Positions 10,029-16,561 of a DNA stretch of 16,561 nt are shown piece by piece (within the stretch, counting starts at the first letter, position 1; the number at the start of each line of letters is the position of its first letter). The stretch covers positions 1-16,561 of the forward strand of contig JAFPMR010000150.1 of NCBI GenBank assembly GCA_017411235.1, in the 5' to 3' direction. Origin of the DNA: Bacilli bacterium. Lineage in GTDB: Bacteria > Bacillota_I > Bacilli_A > RF39 > UBA660. A model generated the notes under the pieces. That model had not been told where the DNA came from. It worked only from the letters and a program-made list of their open reading frames with translations, and did no database searches. The position numbers and the translations under genes were made by a program.

Positions 10029-10029
10029 T

Positions 10030-10656
10030 ATGGAATTACAAGTATTTGAAGCAAAAACTAGAGAAGAAGCTAAAGCAAAAGCTTTAGAAGCTCTAGGAGT
10101 AGATGAAAGTGAATTATACTTAAAAGAAGAAGAAAAAAAGGGTGGATTATTTAAAGGAACTGTATATAAATGTAGTGCAATTACAGTTGATGAAATAGCT
10201 GAATTCGTTGAAGAAAAAGCAACTGAATTAGTTGGTAATATGGGAATTGAAGCTAAATTTGAAACTACAATTAGAGATGAACAAATCAATTTAAAGATGT
10301 ATTCTGACAAGAATAGTATTCTAATTGGTAAAAATGGACAAACTCTAATGGCTATGCAAACAGTTCTAAGACAAATGGTTCATAATGAAATAGGTATGTA
10401 TCCATATATCTTACTAGATGTAGAAAACTACAAAGAAAAGAAGAATTCTCATTTAGAAAGAAATGCAAAGAGAATTGCAAAAGAAGTACAAAAGACTAAA
10501 GTAGATGTTGCTTTAGATGATATGAATGCTTATGAAAGAAGAATAGTTCATAATGCTATATCTAATTTCAAAAACATTTCTAGTGCTTCAGAAGGTGAAG
10601 AACCTCATAGACATATAGTAATTAGATATGTTGAATCAAATGAAGATGATGAATAA
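10030..10656 (+). CDS. jag: RNA-binding protein Jag/KhpB (Jag-N, KH and R3H domains)
   Basis: Jag (KhpB, EloR) is a cytoplasmic RNA-binding protein that, with KhpA, affects cell elongation and division in Gram-positives. The 208-residue product shows a Jag-N domain (1-50) with its GGLFKG motif (38-43), a KH domain with GKNG (100-103) in ILIGKNGQTL, and an R3H domain with R170/R171 and H174 in YERRIVHNAI. Length is normal. I chose the ATG at 10030, one base after the yidC stop, with AAGAG upstream; GTG at 10021 overlaps yidC and has a poor site. Co-transcription with yidC is clear. Its stop codon lies inside the terminator hairpin. Confidence 0.93.
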   Translation: MELQVFEAKTREEAKAKALEALGVDESELYLKEEEKKGGLFKGTVYKCSAITVDEIAEFVEEKATELVGNMGIEAKFETTIRDEQINLKMYSDKNSILIGKNGQTLMAMQTVLRQMVHNEIGMYPYILLDVENYKEKKNSHLERNAKRIAKEVQKTKVDVALDDMNAYERRIVHNAISNFKNISSASEGEEPHRHIVIRYVESNEDDE

Positions 10657-10668
10657 TCATCTTTTTTT
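10643..10668 (+). terminator. Intrinsic terminator of the rpmH-rnpA-yidC-jag unit
   Basis: AAGATGAT (10643-10650), loop GAATA, ATCATCTT (10656-10663) and a seven-base T-run. The jag stop codon TAA (10654-10656) sits at the loop, so coding and termination overlap. Confidence 0.8.
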
Positions 10669-10696
10669 ATTGTCAAAAATGACAACCTGAAACTAT

Positions 10697-10722
10697 AAAA
10701 TTATTTCCCGGGAAATAATTTT
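10697..10722. promoter_or_regulatory. Exact Noc-binding site inside a 26-bp perfect palindrome
   Basis: Arms AAAATTATTTCCC and GGGAAATAATTTT meet with no spacer. The inner 14 bases (10703-10716) read ATTTCCCGGGAAAT, the published B. subtilis Noc-binding consensus. The palindrome ends where the first extended -10 begins. The window encodes a Noc-type protein at 14839-16338, in the operon this site precedes. Confidence 0.85.
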
Positions 10723-10742
10723 GCTATAATTAGTATAGAATA

Positions 10743-10756
10743 AAAATTATTTCCCA
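10743..10756 (+). promoter_or_regulatory. Noc half-site in the second mnmE promoter
   Basis: AAAATTATTTCCCA repeats the left arm of the palindrome 46 bases upstream but is followed by ACATATAG, so only half the site is present. It falls at the -35 position of the -10 at 10773-10778. The 16-mer TAAAAATTATTTCCCA (10741-10756) recurs exactly at 12170-12185. Confidence 0.5.
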
Positions 10757-10804
10757 ACATATAGAATTGTGCTATAATACTAGCCAAAAAGGAGTTGACC
10801 AAGT

Positions 10805-12169
10805 ATGAATGATACTATTTGTGCAATATCTACTAGTCAAGGAGTAGGTGCCATTGCCATAGTTCGTGTCAGTGGATCAGAATCTATTGAAATCGTTAAT
10901 AGTATATTTAAAGGTAAAGATTTAACACAAGTAGAATCTCATACTATTAACTACGGACACATAATTGATGACGCGGGAAATACTATAGATGAAGTACTTG
11001 TAACAATTATGAAAGCACCAAAGACATTTACAGCTGAAGATACAGTAGAAATAAATACTCATGGTGGAATTGCTCCTACTAATAAAGTATTAGAACTATT
11101 ATTAGTAAAAGGATGTCGATTAGCAGAACCAGGAGAATTTACTAAAAGAGCTTTCTTAAATGGAAGAATTGACTTATTACAAGCAGAAGCAGTCATGGAT
11201 ATGATTAATGCCAAAACAAATTCTCAAAGAGAAATGGCAGCTAATCAAATATCAGGTAAAGTATCTGATTTAATCAATGAATTAAGAGATGATATGATTC
11301 AAATCATTTCTAATATAAACGTTAATATAGATTATCCAGAGTATGATGATGTAGATATTATTACAGATGAAGTAATGATACCTAAAATTACTAAATTAAA
11401 AGAAAAGATAGAAAGAATTCTAAAAGAATCTAAAAATGGAGTCATCATCAAAGAAGGAATTAAAACTTCAATTATAGGAAGACCTAACGTTGGAAAGAGT
11501 AGCTTACTTAATGCTTTACTAGAAGAAGATAAAGCTATCGTAACCGATATAGCAGGTACTACAAGAGATATCGTTGAAGGTCAAATATCTATAAATGGAG
11601 TTCTACTTAATATGATAGATACAGCAGGAATAAGAGAAACAGAAGATACTATCGAAGCTATAGGAGTAGAAAAGTCTAAAAAAATGATGAAAGAATCCGA
11701 CTTAGTTCTATTTGTATTAAACAATAATGAAGAACTAACTTCTGATATAAAAGAACTATTTAAAGAGTTGGGAAATAAACAATATATCGTTATTATTAAT
11801 AAAACTGACCTAGAAAAGAAATTAGATATTAGTGAATTAGATGTTGATAAAGATAGAATTATTAACATGAGTATCGTTAATAATGAAGGTATAGATGAAT
11901 TAAAGAACAAGATAATTGAATTATTCAATTTAAATGAACTTGAAACAAAAGATCCTACATACCTATCTAATACAAGAAGTATAAGTATACTTGAAAAATG
12001 CTTAAACTCAGTAAAAGAAATAGAAAAAGGATTACAAAACAACATGCCAATCGACATGATAGAGCTAGATATTAGGGATATTTGGGAGACTTTAGGAACC
12101 ATTAATGGTTCAACTTATGAAGAAGAATTACTAGATGAAATGTTTAGTAGATTTTGTCTTGGGAAATAG
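10805..12169 (+). CDS. mnmE: tRNA modification GTPase MnmE
   Basis: MnmE works with MnmG as a complex that puts a carboxymethylaminomethyl or aminomethyl group on wobble uridine 34 of certain tRNAs, using GTP hydrolysis and a folate donor. The 454-residue product has the N-terminal folate-binding domain (1-120, MNDTICAISTSQGVGAIAIV), the helical domain, and an inserted G domain with G1 GRPNVGKS (225-232), G2 GTTRD (251-255), G3 DTAG (272-275) and G4 NKTD (332-335). It ends in FCLGK with the conserved C451. The ATG at 10805 has AAGGAG ten bases upstream. It is the first gene of mnmE-mnmG-rsmG-noc, and the stop is TAG. Three copies of GGGAAATA, a Noc half-site core, lie in the coding sequence (10975, 11770, 12161). 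Confidence 0.97.
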   Translation: MNDTICAISTSQGVGAIAIVRVSGSESIEIVNSIFKGKDLTQVESHTINYGHIIDDAGNTIDEVLVTIMKAPKTFTAEDTVEINTHGGIAPTNKVLELLLVKGCRLAEPGEFTKRAFLNGRIDLLQAEAVMDMINAKTNSQREMAANQISGKVSDLINELRDDMIQIISNINVNIDYPEYDDVDIITDEVMIPKITKLKEKIERILKESKNGVIIKEGIKTSIIGRPNVGKSSLLNALLEEDKAIVTDIAGTTRDIVEGQISINGVLLNMIDTAGIRETEDTIEAIGVEKSKKMMKESDLVLFVLNNNEELTSDIKELFKELGNKQYIVIINKTDLEKKLDISELDVDKDRIINMSIVNNEGIDELKNKIIELFNLNELETKDPTYLSNTRSISILEKCLNSVKEIEKGLQNNMPIDMIELDIRDIWETLGTINGSTYEEELLDEMFSRFCLGK

Positions 12170-12170
12170 T

Positions 12171-12198
12171 AAAAATTATTTCCCAGGAAATAATTTTT
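12171..12198. promoter_or_regulatory. Near-exact Noc-binding site in the mnmE-mnmG spacer
   Basis: Perfect 13-base arms AAAAATTATTTCC and GGAAATAATTTTT flank the dinucleotide CA. The core 12178-12191 is ATTTCCCAGGAAAT, one mismatch from the Noc consensus. As RNA it could also fold into a weak hairpin followed by T, so some attenuation before mnmG cannot be excluded. It starts two bases after the mnmE stop. Confidence 0.75.
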
Positions 12199-12219
12199 AT
12201 ATAAAAGGTGTTGATAACT

Positions 12220-14088
12220 ATGTATGAAATTATAGTTGTTGGTGGAGGACATGCAGGCTGTGAAGCAGCAAATGCATGCGCAACAAAAGGACATAAAACA
12301 TTACTTATAACAAGTAATTTAAAGAATATAGCAGACATGCCATGCAATCCTCATATAGGAGGATCAGCTAAAGGTATAGTTGTTAGAGAAATAGATGCCC
12401 TTGGTGGTATTATGGGAAAAATAGCAGATAAAACCCATCTACAAATTAAGATGTTAAATAGTGCTAAAGGTCCAGCAGTACAGTCATTACGTGCTCAAGG
12501 AGATAAAATAGCTTATCCAGAAGAGATGTTAAAACATCTTAATTCTTTAGAAAACTTAACCATTCAAGAAGGAATGGTTGAAGACCTAATAGTAGAAGAT
12601 AATACTGTTAAAGGAGTTATCCTAGAGGATGGTACTAAAATTATTTCCCAAGCGGTAATACTTACAACTGGAACCTATTTAAAGGCTGATATACTTGTGG
12701 GAAATACTCGAACAAGAAAAGGACCACATGGTGAAAAACCATCTAATCATTTAAGTGATAAACTACATGATTATGGATTTAATATCATCAGACTTAAAAC
12801 AGGTACACCACAAAGACTAGATCGTAAAACAATAGATTTCTCTAAGACTAAATTAGAACCAGGAGACGATAAATTACTTACTTTTAGTTATGACTTAGAA
12901 CCATGCTATAAAATAGAAGATCAAGTACCATGTCATTTAACTTATACAAATGAAACTACCCATAAAATAATTATGGATAACTTAAATAAATCAAGTATGT
13001 ATGGAGCTTTAGATGACATCAAAGGAGTAGGTCCTCGTTATTGTCCTTCTATAGAAGATAAAGTAGTTAGATTTAAAGATAAAGAAAGGCATCAATTATT
13101 CCTAGAACCAGAAAGTAGATATTATGATGATATCTATCTACAAGGATTCTCAACATCAATGCCACCAGAAGTACAAGAACAAATGGTTCATTCACTTCCA
13201 GGACTTGAAAATGCTAAGATTCTAAAATATGGTTATGCAATTGAATATGATGCAATCTATCCAACTCAATTACATGCTTCATTAGAAACTAAAGTATTAG
13301 AAAACCTATATACAGCAGGTCAAATAAACGGAACTAGTGGTTATGAAGAAGCAGCATGCCAAGGATTAATGGCAGGTATTAATGCCTCTTTAAAACTAGA
13401 AGGAAAAGAACCATTGGTACTTAAAAGAACAGATGCATACATTGGTGTTTTAATAGATGATTTAATAACTAAAGGAATTAGAGATCCTTATAGATTATTA
13501 ACTAGTAGAGCAGAATTTAGATTATTACTTCGTAGTGATAATGCTGATTTAAGATTAAGAAGATATGGTTACGAAGTAGGTCTAATTAATGAAGAACAAA
13601 TAAATAGATTAAATAAAAAAGAAGAAGATATTAGTAAATGTCTAGAATATATGAGAAATACTAAAATAAAAATAACTCCTGAAATAAAAGGAATATTTGA
13701 AGAAAAAGGATATCAAGTTCCTACTCAATCATTAAGTCTAGAACAATTAATTAAACGACCAGAAATAACAATGGATTTCTTATCATCATTAATAGAAATT
13801 CCATATGATAAAACTATTCAAGAACAAATAGAAATCAATTTAAAATACGAAGGATATATTGCTAAGTCATACAAAGAAGCAGAGAAAATGTTAAAACTAG
13901 AAAAGAAACAAATCCCTGAAGACATTGATTATGATAAGGTTAAAAACATAGCTTCTGAAGCTAGACAAAAACTAAAAGAAGTTAGACCAACTACAATAGC
14001 TCAAGCTATCCGTATTAGTGGCGTTAATCCAGCAGATATATCTATACTTTCAGTATATTTAAAGAAAGAATATGGTAAAGATGAATAG
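12220..14088 (+). CDS. mnmG: tRNA uridine-34 modification enzyme MnmG (GidA)
   Basis: MnmG is the FAD- and NADH-dependent partner of MnmE in wobble uridine modification. The 622-residue product has the normal length (about 620-635). The FAD-binding motif VVGGGHAGCEAA (6-17) opens the protein. Two family signatures are present: GPRYCPSIEDK (about 271-281) and AGQINGTSGYEEAACQG (about 367-383). The C-terminal helical region that contacts MnmE is complete. The ATG at 12220 has AAAGGTG nine bases upstream; an earlier in-frame GTG at 12208 overlaps that site. A Noc half-site (12637-12650) encodes KIISQ at a variable position, and another GGGAAATA lies at 12699. The end overlaps rsmG by eight bases. 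The stop is TAG. Confidence 0.97.
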   Translation: MYEIIVVGGGHAGCEAANACATKGHKTLLITSNLKNIADMPCNPHIGGSAKGIVVREIDALGGIMGKIADKTHLQIKMLNSAKGPAVQSLRAQGDKIAYPEEMLKHLNSLENLTIQEGMVEDLIVEDNTVKGVILEDGTKIISQAVILTTGTYLKADILVGNTRTRKGPHGEKPSNHLSDKLHDYGFNIIRLKTGTPQRLDRKTIDFSKTKLEPGDDKLLTFSYDLEPCYKIEDQVPCHLTYTNETTHKIIMDNLNKSSMYGALDDIKGVGPRYCPSIEDKVVRFKDKERHQLFLEPESRYYDDIYLQGFSTSMPPEVQEQMVHSLPGLENAKILKYGYAIEYDAIYPTQLHASLETKVLENLYTAGQINGTSGYEEAACQGLMAGINASLKLEGKEPLVLKRTDAYIGVLIDDLITKGIRDPYRLLTSRAEFRLLLRSDNADLRLRRYGYEVGLINEEQINRLNKKEEDISKCLEYMRNTKIKITPEIKGIFEEKGYQVPTQSLSLEQLIKRPEITMDFLSSLIEIPYDKTIQEQIEINLKYEGYIAKSYKEAEKMLKLEKKQIPEDIDYDKVKNIASEARQKLKEVRPTTIAQAIRISGVNPADISILSVYLKKEYGKDE

Positions 14089-14800
14089 AGAACAATTTGA
14101 AGAAGAACTACATAAATTAGGTATTGATTTAACTGGTCATGAATTAATAAGTTTCAATACTTATTGTGAATTTTTAAAAGAATACAATTCACATACAAAT
14201 TTAACAGCAATAACAGACGACGAAGGAATTTTCTTAAAACACTTTTATGATTCCTTAACTATTGTTAACGCTATAGATTTAAACAAATATAATACCTTAA
14301 TAGATATTGGTACAGGAGCTGGATTTCCAGGCATTGTACTAGCAATAATCTATCCTCATTTGAAGATAACTTTATTAGATTCTAATAATAAGAAAATAAC
14401 ATTCTTAAAAGAATTAGCTGATAAATTAAATATAAAAGGGATAGAATACTATCAAGGTAGAGCAGAAGACTATGTAAAAACACATCGTGAAAAATTTGAT
14501 ATCGTTACAGCTAGAGCAGTATCAAATCTACCAGTACTTAGTGAATTATGTTTGCCTTTAACAAAAGTAGATGGATATTTTGTAGCAATGAAAGGATCAA
14601 ATAAAGATGAAATAGAAGATGCTAGATTTGCTATAAAAACACTAGGTGGACATATTGAAGAAATAGTAAATTTTAATCTTCCAATTGAAGAAAGTGAAAG
14701 AAATATAATAAGAGTTAGAAAGATAAGAAATACACCAAATGAATACCCAAGAAGATACGAAAAAATAGTAAAGAACCCATTGAAAATAAAAGCAAAATAG
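14081..14800 (+). CDS. rsmG: 16S rRNA (guanine-N7) methyltransferase RsmG (GidB)
   Basis: RsmG methylates N7 of a guanine in the 530 loop of 16S rRNA (G527 in E. coli) with S-adenosylmethionine. The 239-residue product has the SAM motif DIGTGAGFPG (75-84), the acidic ribose-binding region LLDSN (98-102), LKHFYDSLT (52-60) and a basic C-terminal tail ending NPLKIKAK. Length is normal. I chose the ATG at 14081 because MNREQFEEELHKLGI aligns with the B. subtilis N-terminus as I recall it. The ATG at 14072 would add three residues. Both have weak ribosome sites, and the eight-base overlap with mnmG suggests translational coupling. It is followed after 38 bases by the ParB-family gene with no terminator between. 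Confidence 0.96.
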   Translation: MNREQFEEELHKLGIDLTGHELISFNTYCEFLKEYNSHTNLTAITDDEGIFLKHFYDSLTIVNAIDLNKYNTLIDIGTGAGFPGIVLAIIYPHLKITLLDSNNKKITFLKELADKLNIKGIEYYQGRAEDYVKTHREKFDIVTARAVSNLPVLSELCLPLTKVDGYFVAMKGSNKDEIEDARFAIKTLGGHIEEIVNFNLPIEESERNIIRVRKIRNTPNEYPRRYEKIVKNPLKIKAK

Positions 14801-14838
14801 GGTAATATAGATAATAGATAAGAATAGGGGCTGAAGAG

Positions 14839-16338
14839 ATGAATTTAGAACAAACTGTCTTACAAGTACATTTAGAAGATATAATTCCTAATAGATTTCA
14901 ACCAAGATTGAATTTTGATGAACAAGGTCTACAAGAATTAGCAGCTTCAATTAAAGAACATGGTATTATCCAACCTTTAGTTTTAAGAAAACTAGGGGAT
15001 AAATACGAGATAATTGCAGGTGAAAGAAGATATAAAGCAGCTGGAATGGCGGGATTAACTACTGTACCAGCAGTTATTGCTAATATAGATGATAATAAAT
15101 CTGCAGAAGTTGCCTTAGTAGAAAATGTTCAAAGAAGAGACTTAACAGCCATTGAAGAAGCTCGTTCTTATAAGAATTTATTAGACAAGGGTTATCTAAC
15201 ACAAGATCAACTTGCTAAACGTATGGGACTATCTCAACCAGCAGTAGCTAATAAATTAAGATTATTAAATCTTGATGAAGAAGTACAACAAGCATTACTA
15301 GAAGAAAAGATTTCTGAAAGACATGCACGTACTTTATTATCTTTGCCATTAGAAGAACAAAGAGAATGGCTACATAGAATAATCAATGAGAGACTTACAG
15401 TTAGACAATTAGATCTAGAATTAAAGAAAGCTAAAGGAATTCCTGAAGATTCAGATGAAACTACAGGAGGAGATATTCCATTAGTAACAACAATTCCTAG
15501 CATTGAAGATATCAAAGCAAATGCAGTAGATATTAGAGATATAAATAATCAAGAACAAAGAGAAGAATTAGAAACCTTTGATTTAATGGAAGAACCAAAA
15601 GAAGAAGAAAGTACTATTAAAGAAGAAAAGGGAGAATTTACTACAGCAACATCAGTTCCAGAAATTAATATCGCAACTCCATATTCTTCAAGTAATATAG
15701 TTAATGAGGAACCGATAGCTATGCCAAATAACAATAATAAATTCTTTGGTGCAATACCAGAGAGTACACCAGCAGTACCAACATTTACTGCTCTAGGAAC
15801 TGAACAACCAGTACAACAACCAAATGAAATGGAAATGCATGCTTCTACAGGAGCTACAACAAATGACTTTGAAGTATTTGATGCTAGTCCTCAAACAAAT
15901 CCATATGAGATTAACTCAAATCCATTCATGGATGCTGGTTCATTTACACAACCACAAGTTCCTGCTCCTGAATTTAATAGACCTCAACAAGTTGTTAAAC
16001 CAGAATTTAATTCTCAAATAAATCCAACAGCACAAATGGAGATAAATCCTAATAATAAATTCTTTACTCCAATTGCTCAAAACACATCTGATCAAGCAAC
16101 AATCGTAAGACCAACAGTAAATAATACAGATATTGATCCGATGAAAGCTGTAGATTATTTAGCTGAGAACAAAGAAGAAAAATTAGATACTGGCGAACCA
16201 AAAGATTTGAAATATGCAATTGATTCTATTAGATCATCAATTGATAAACTTGGTAATGAAGGATTCTATATTGATGTAGAAGAAATAGACTTCCCAGAAG
16301 CATATCAAATTACTATGAGAATACATAAAGACAATTAA
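14839..16338 (+). CDS. noc: Noc-type ParB-family DNA-binding protein with long linker
   Basis: Noc is a ParB-family CTP-dependent clamp that binds scattered sites and stops septum assembly over the nucleoid. The 499-residue product has the CTP-binding part (GIIQPLVLR 42-50, GERRYKAA 61-68, ENVQRRDLTAIEEA 95-108), a helix-turn-helix (about 120-145), and a C-terminal dimerisation domain (456-497, LKYAIDSIRSSIDK...ITMRIHK) like that of B. subtilis Noc. Residues that set Noc against ParB specificity read Q133, K139, N144 and R161; Noc has Q, K, K, R and ParB has R, T, A, G, so three of four are Noc-like. It is much longer than Noc (about 283) owing to a linker (about 201-440) rich in Asn, Gln, Pro, Glu and Thr. 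The N-terminal membrane-binding helix is missing, and no upstream frame supplies it. SD AGGGG is eight bases before the ATG. A chromosomal ParB role remains possible. Confidence 0.88.
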   Translation: MNLEQTVLQVHLEDIIPNRFQPRLNFDEQGLQELAASIKEHGIIQPLVLRKLGDKYEIIAGERRYKAAGMAGLTTVPAVIANIDDNKSAEVALVENVQRRDLTAIEEARSYKNLLDKGYLTQDQLAKRMGLSQPAVANKLRLLNLDEEVQQALLEEKISERHARTLLSLPLEEQREWLHRIINERLTVRQLDLELKKAKGIPEDSDETTGGDIPLVTTIPSIEDIKANAVDIRDINNQEQREELETFDLMEEPKEEESTIKEEKGEFTTATSVPEINIATPYSSSNIVNEEPIAMPNNNNKFFGAIPESTPAVPTFTALGTEQPVQQPNEMEMHASTGATTNDFEVFDASPQTNPYEINSNPFMDAGSFTQPQVPAPEFNRPQQVVKPEFNSQINPTAQMEINPNNKFFTPIAQNTSDQATIVRPTVNNTDIDPMKAVDYLAENKEEKLDTGEPKDLKYAIDSIRSSIDKLGNEGFYIDVEEIDFPEAYQITMRIHKDN

Positions 16339-16351
16339 AATTGTCTTTTTT
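16327..16351 (+). terminator. Intrinsic terminator of the mnmE-mnmG-rsmG-noc operon
   Basis: AAAGACAAT (16327-16335), loop TAAA, ATTGTCTTT (16340-16348), with T continuing to 16351. The noc stop TAA (16336-16338) lies in the loop. Confidence 0.8.
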
Positions 16352-16369
16352 CTTCATAAATGCTAAAAT
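16341..16369 (+). promoter_or_regulatory. Promoter of the gene after noc
   Basis: TTGTCT (16341-16346), a 17-base spacer and TAAAAT (16364-16369) with the TG extension (TGCTAAAAT). The -35 is made from the right arm of the noc terminator. It lies 21 bases before the next ATG. Confidence 0.55.
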
Positions 16370-16390
16370 AACCAACACGGAGTGATATTT

Positions 16391-16561
16391 ATGAAAAAAA
16401 TAATAAATATTAACTTATACAAAGACGACCGGTTACAAGAAGAATATAAAGATATTCTTGCTATTGTAGATAAGGAGTCTTATAAATTTAAATTAAACGA
16501 TGTAACTACTGTAATTAGTAATCGTTATTTTCAGCGTGAAAACGAAGAATATAAATTTAAA
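16391..16561 (+). CDS. Small-protein N-terminus, possibly DUF1934 (YwiB-like); runs off the window
   Basis: An open frame of 57 codons starts at ATG 16391 with GGAGTGAT six bases upstream, so it is a real gene start. The sequence MKKIININLYKDDRLQEEYK then alternates charged and hydrophobic residues, as in beta strands, and contains DVTTVISNRYFQRENEEYKF. This resembles the start of DUF1934 proteins, small calycin-like beta-barrels of unknown role common in Bacillota, but the match is by impression and only the N-terminus is seen. It is not ParA (no P-loop), which is what follows noc in B. subtilis. Its own promoter overlaps the noc terminator. Confidence 0.6.
   Translation, partial: MKKIININLYKDDRLQEEYKDILAIVDKESYKFKLNDVTTVISNRYFQRENEEYKFK

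Larger units (their letters stand above)
10670..10778 (+). promoter_or_regulatory. mnmE operon promoter region with tandem -10 boxes
   Basis: Two extended -10 boxes TGCTATAAT lie at 10722-10730 and 10770-10778. Each is preceded, about where a -35 would be, by the sequence TAAAATTATTTCCC (or the same with one extra A). A third candidate is TTGTCA (10670-10675), 18 bases, TATAAA (10694-10699). TTGTCA is also the left arm of a small inverted repeat (TTGTCA-AAAA-TGACAA). The two repeated units look like a duplicated promoter in which Noc-type sites overlap the -35 region. The downstream unit is closest to mnmE. Regulation by Noc is inference. Confidence 0.55.

Noticed and set aside
11581..12102. 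173-codon minus-strand frame opposite mnmE
   Set aside because: It mirrors the coding sequence of a well-supported GTPase and is Ser/Leu/Ile-rich in the manner of antisense frames; no ribosome site.
15824..16021. Plus-strand frame inside noc
   Set aside because: It is in another frame of the low-complexity linker, where A/T- and Gln/Asn-rich codons leave frames open by chance.

Overview
The window is the replication-origin region of a low-GC, AT-rich Gram-positive bacterium. Gene order, Shine-Dalgarno sites (AAGGAGGTGAT type) and protein families point to the Bacillota, class Bacilli in the broad sense. A ComK homologue and a Noc-type ParB relative support this. It looks like an uncultured, gut-type lineage rather than Bacillus itself. 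TGG is the only Trp codon seen and no TGA interrupts a gene, so the standard bacterial code fits. None of the 13 complete genes ends in TGA (9 TAA, 4 TAG).

Left arm (minus strand, transcribed away from the origin): dnaA (6883-8244), dnaN, comK, recF, gyrB and gyrA, the last cut by the window edge. The usual small S4-domain gene (yaaA/rlbA) between dnaN and recF is missing. Its place is taken by a clear but C-terminally short ComK, the competence master regulator, with its own terminator-bounded unit and ComK-box-like sequences upstream. recF-gyrB-gyrA is a tight unit read from an extended -10 promoter inside the comK terminator region.

Centre: the dnaA-rpmH spacer (about 8254-8591) holds a dense DnaA-box cluster. 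With a second small set of boxes in the dnaA-dnaN spacer it forms a bipartite oriC of the Bacillus kind.

Right arm (plus strand): rpmH, rnpA, yidC and jag (protein synthesis, RNase P, membrane insertion, RNA binding), then mnmE, mnmG, rsmG (tRNA and rRNA modification) and a ParB-family gene. A partial gene, perhaps DUF1934, follows. The order matches B. subtilis up to noc, but soj/spo0J do not follow.

The most striking signal is a self-consistent Noc system. The ParB-family protein carries three of four Noc-type DNA-specificity residues. An exact copy of the known B. subtilis Noc-binding site (ATTTCCCGGGAAAT) sits in a 26-bp palindrome in front of its own operon, and a one-mismatch copy lies between mnmE and mnmG. 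The half-site octamer TATTTCCC occurs nine times, all within 2 kb of mnmE/mnmG. The protein is also unusual: it has no N-terminal membrane-targeting helix and carries an approximately 240-residue low-complexity linker before its C-terminal dimerisation domain, with a repeated NNKFF motif.
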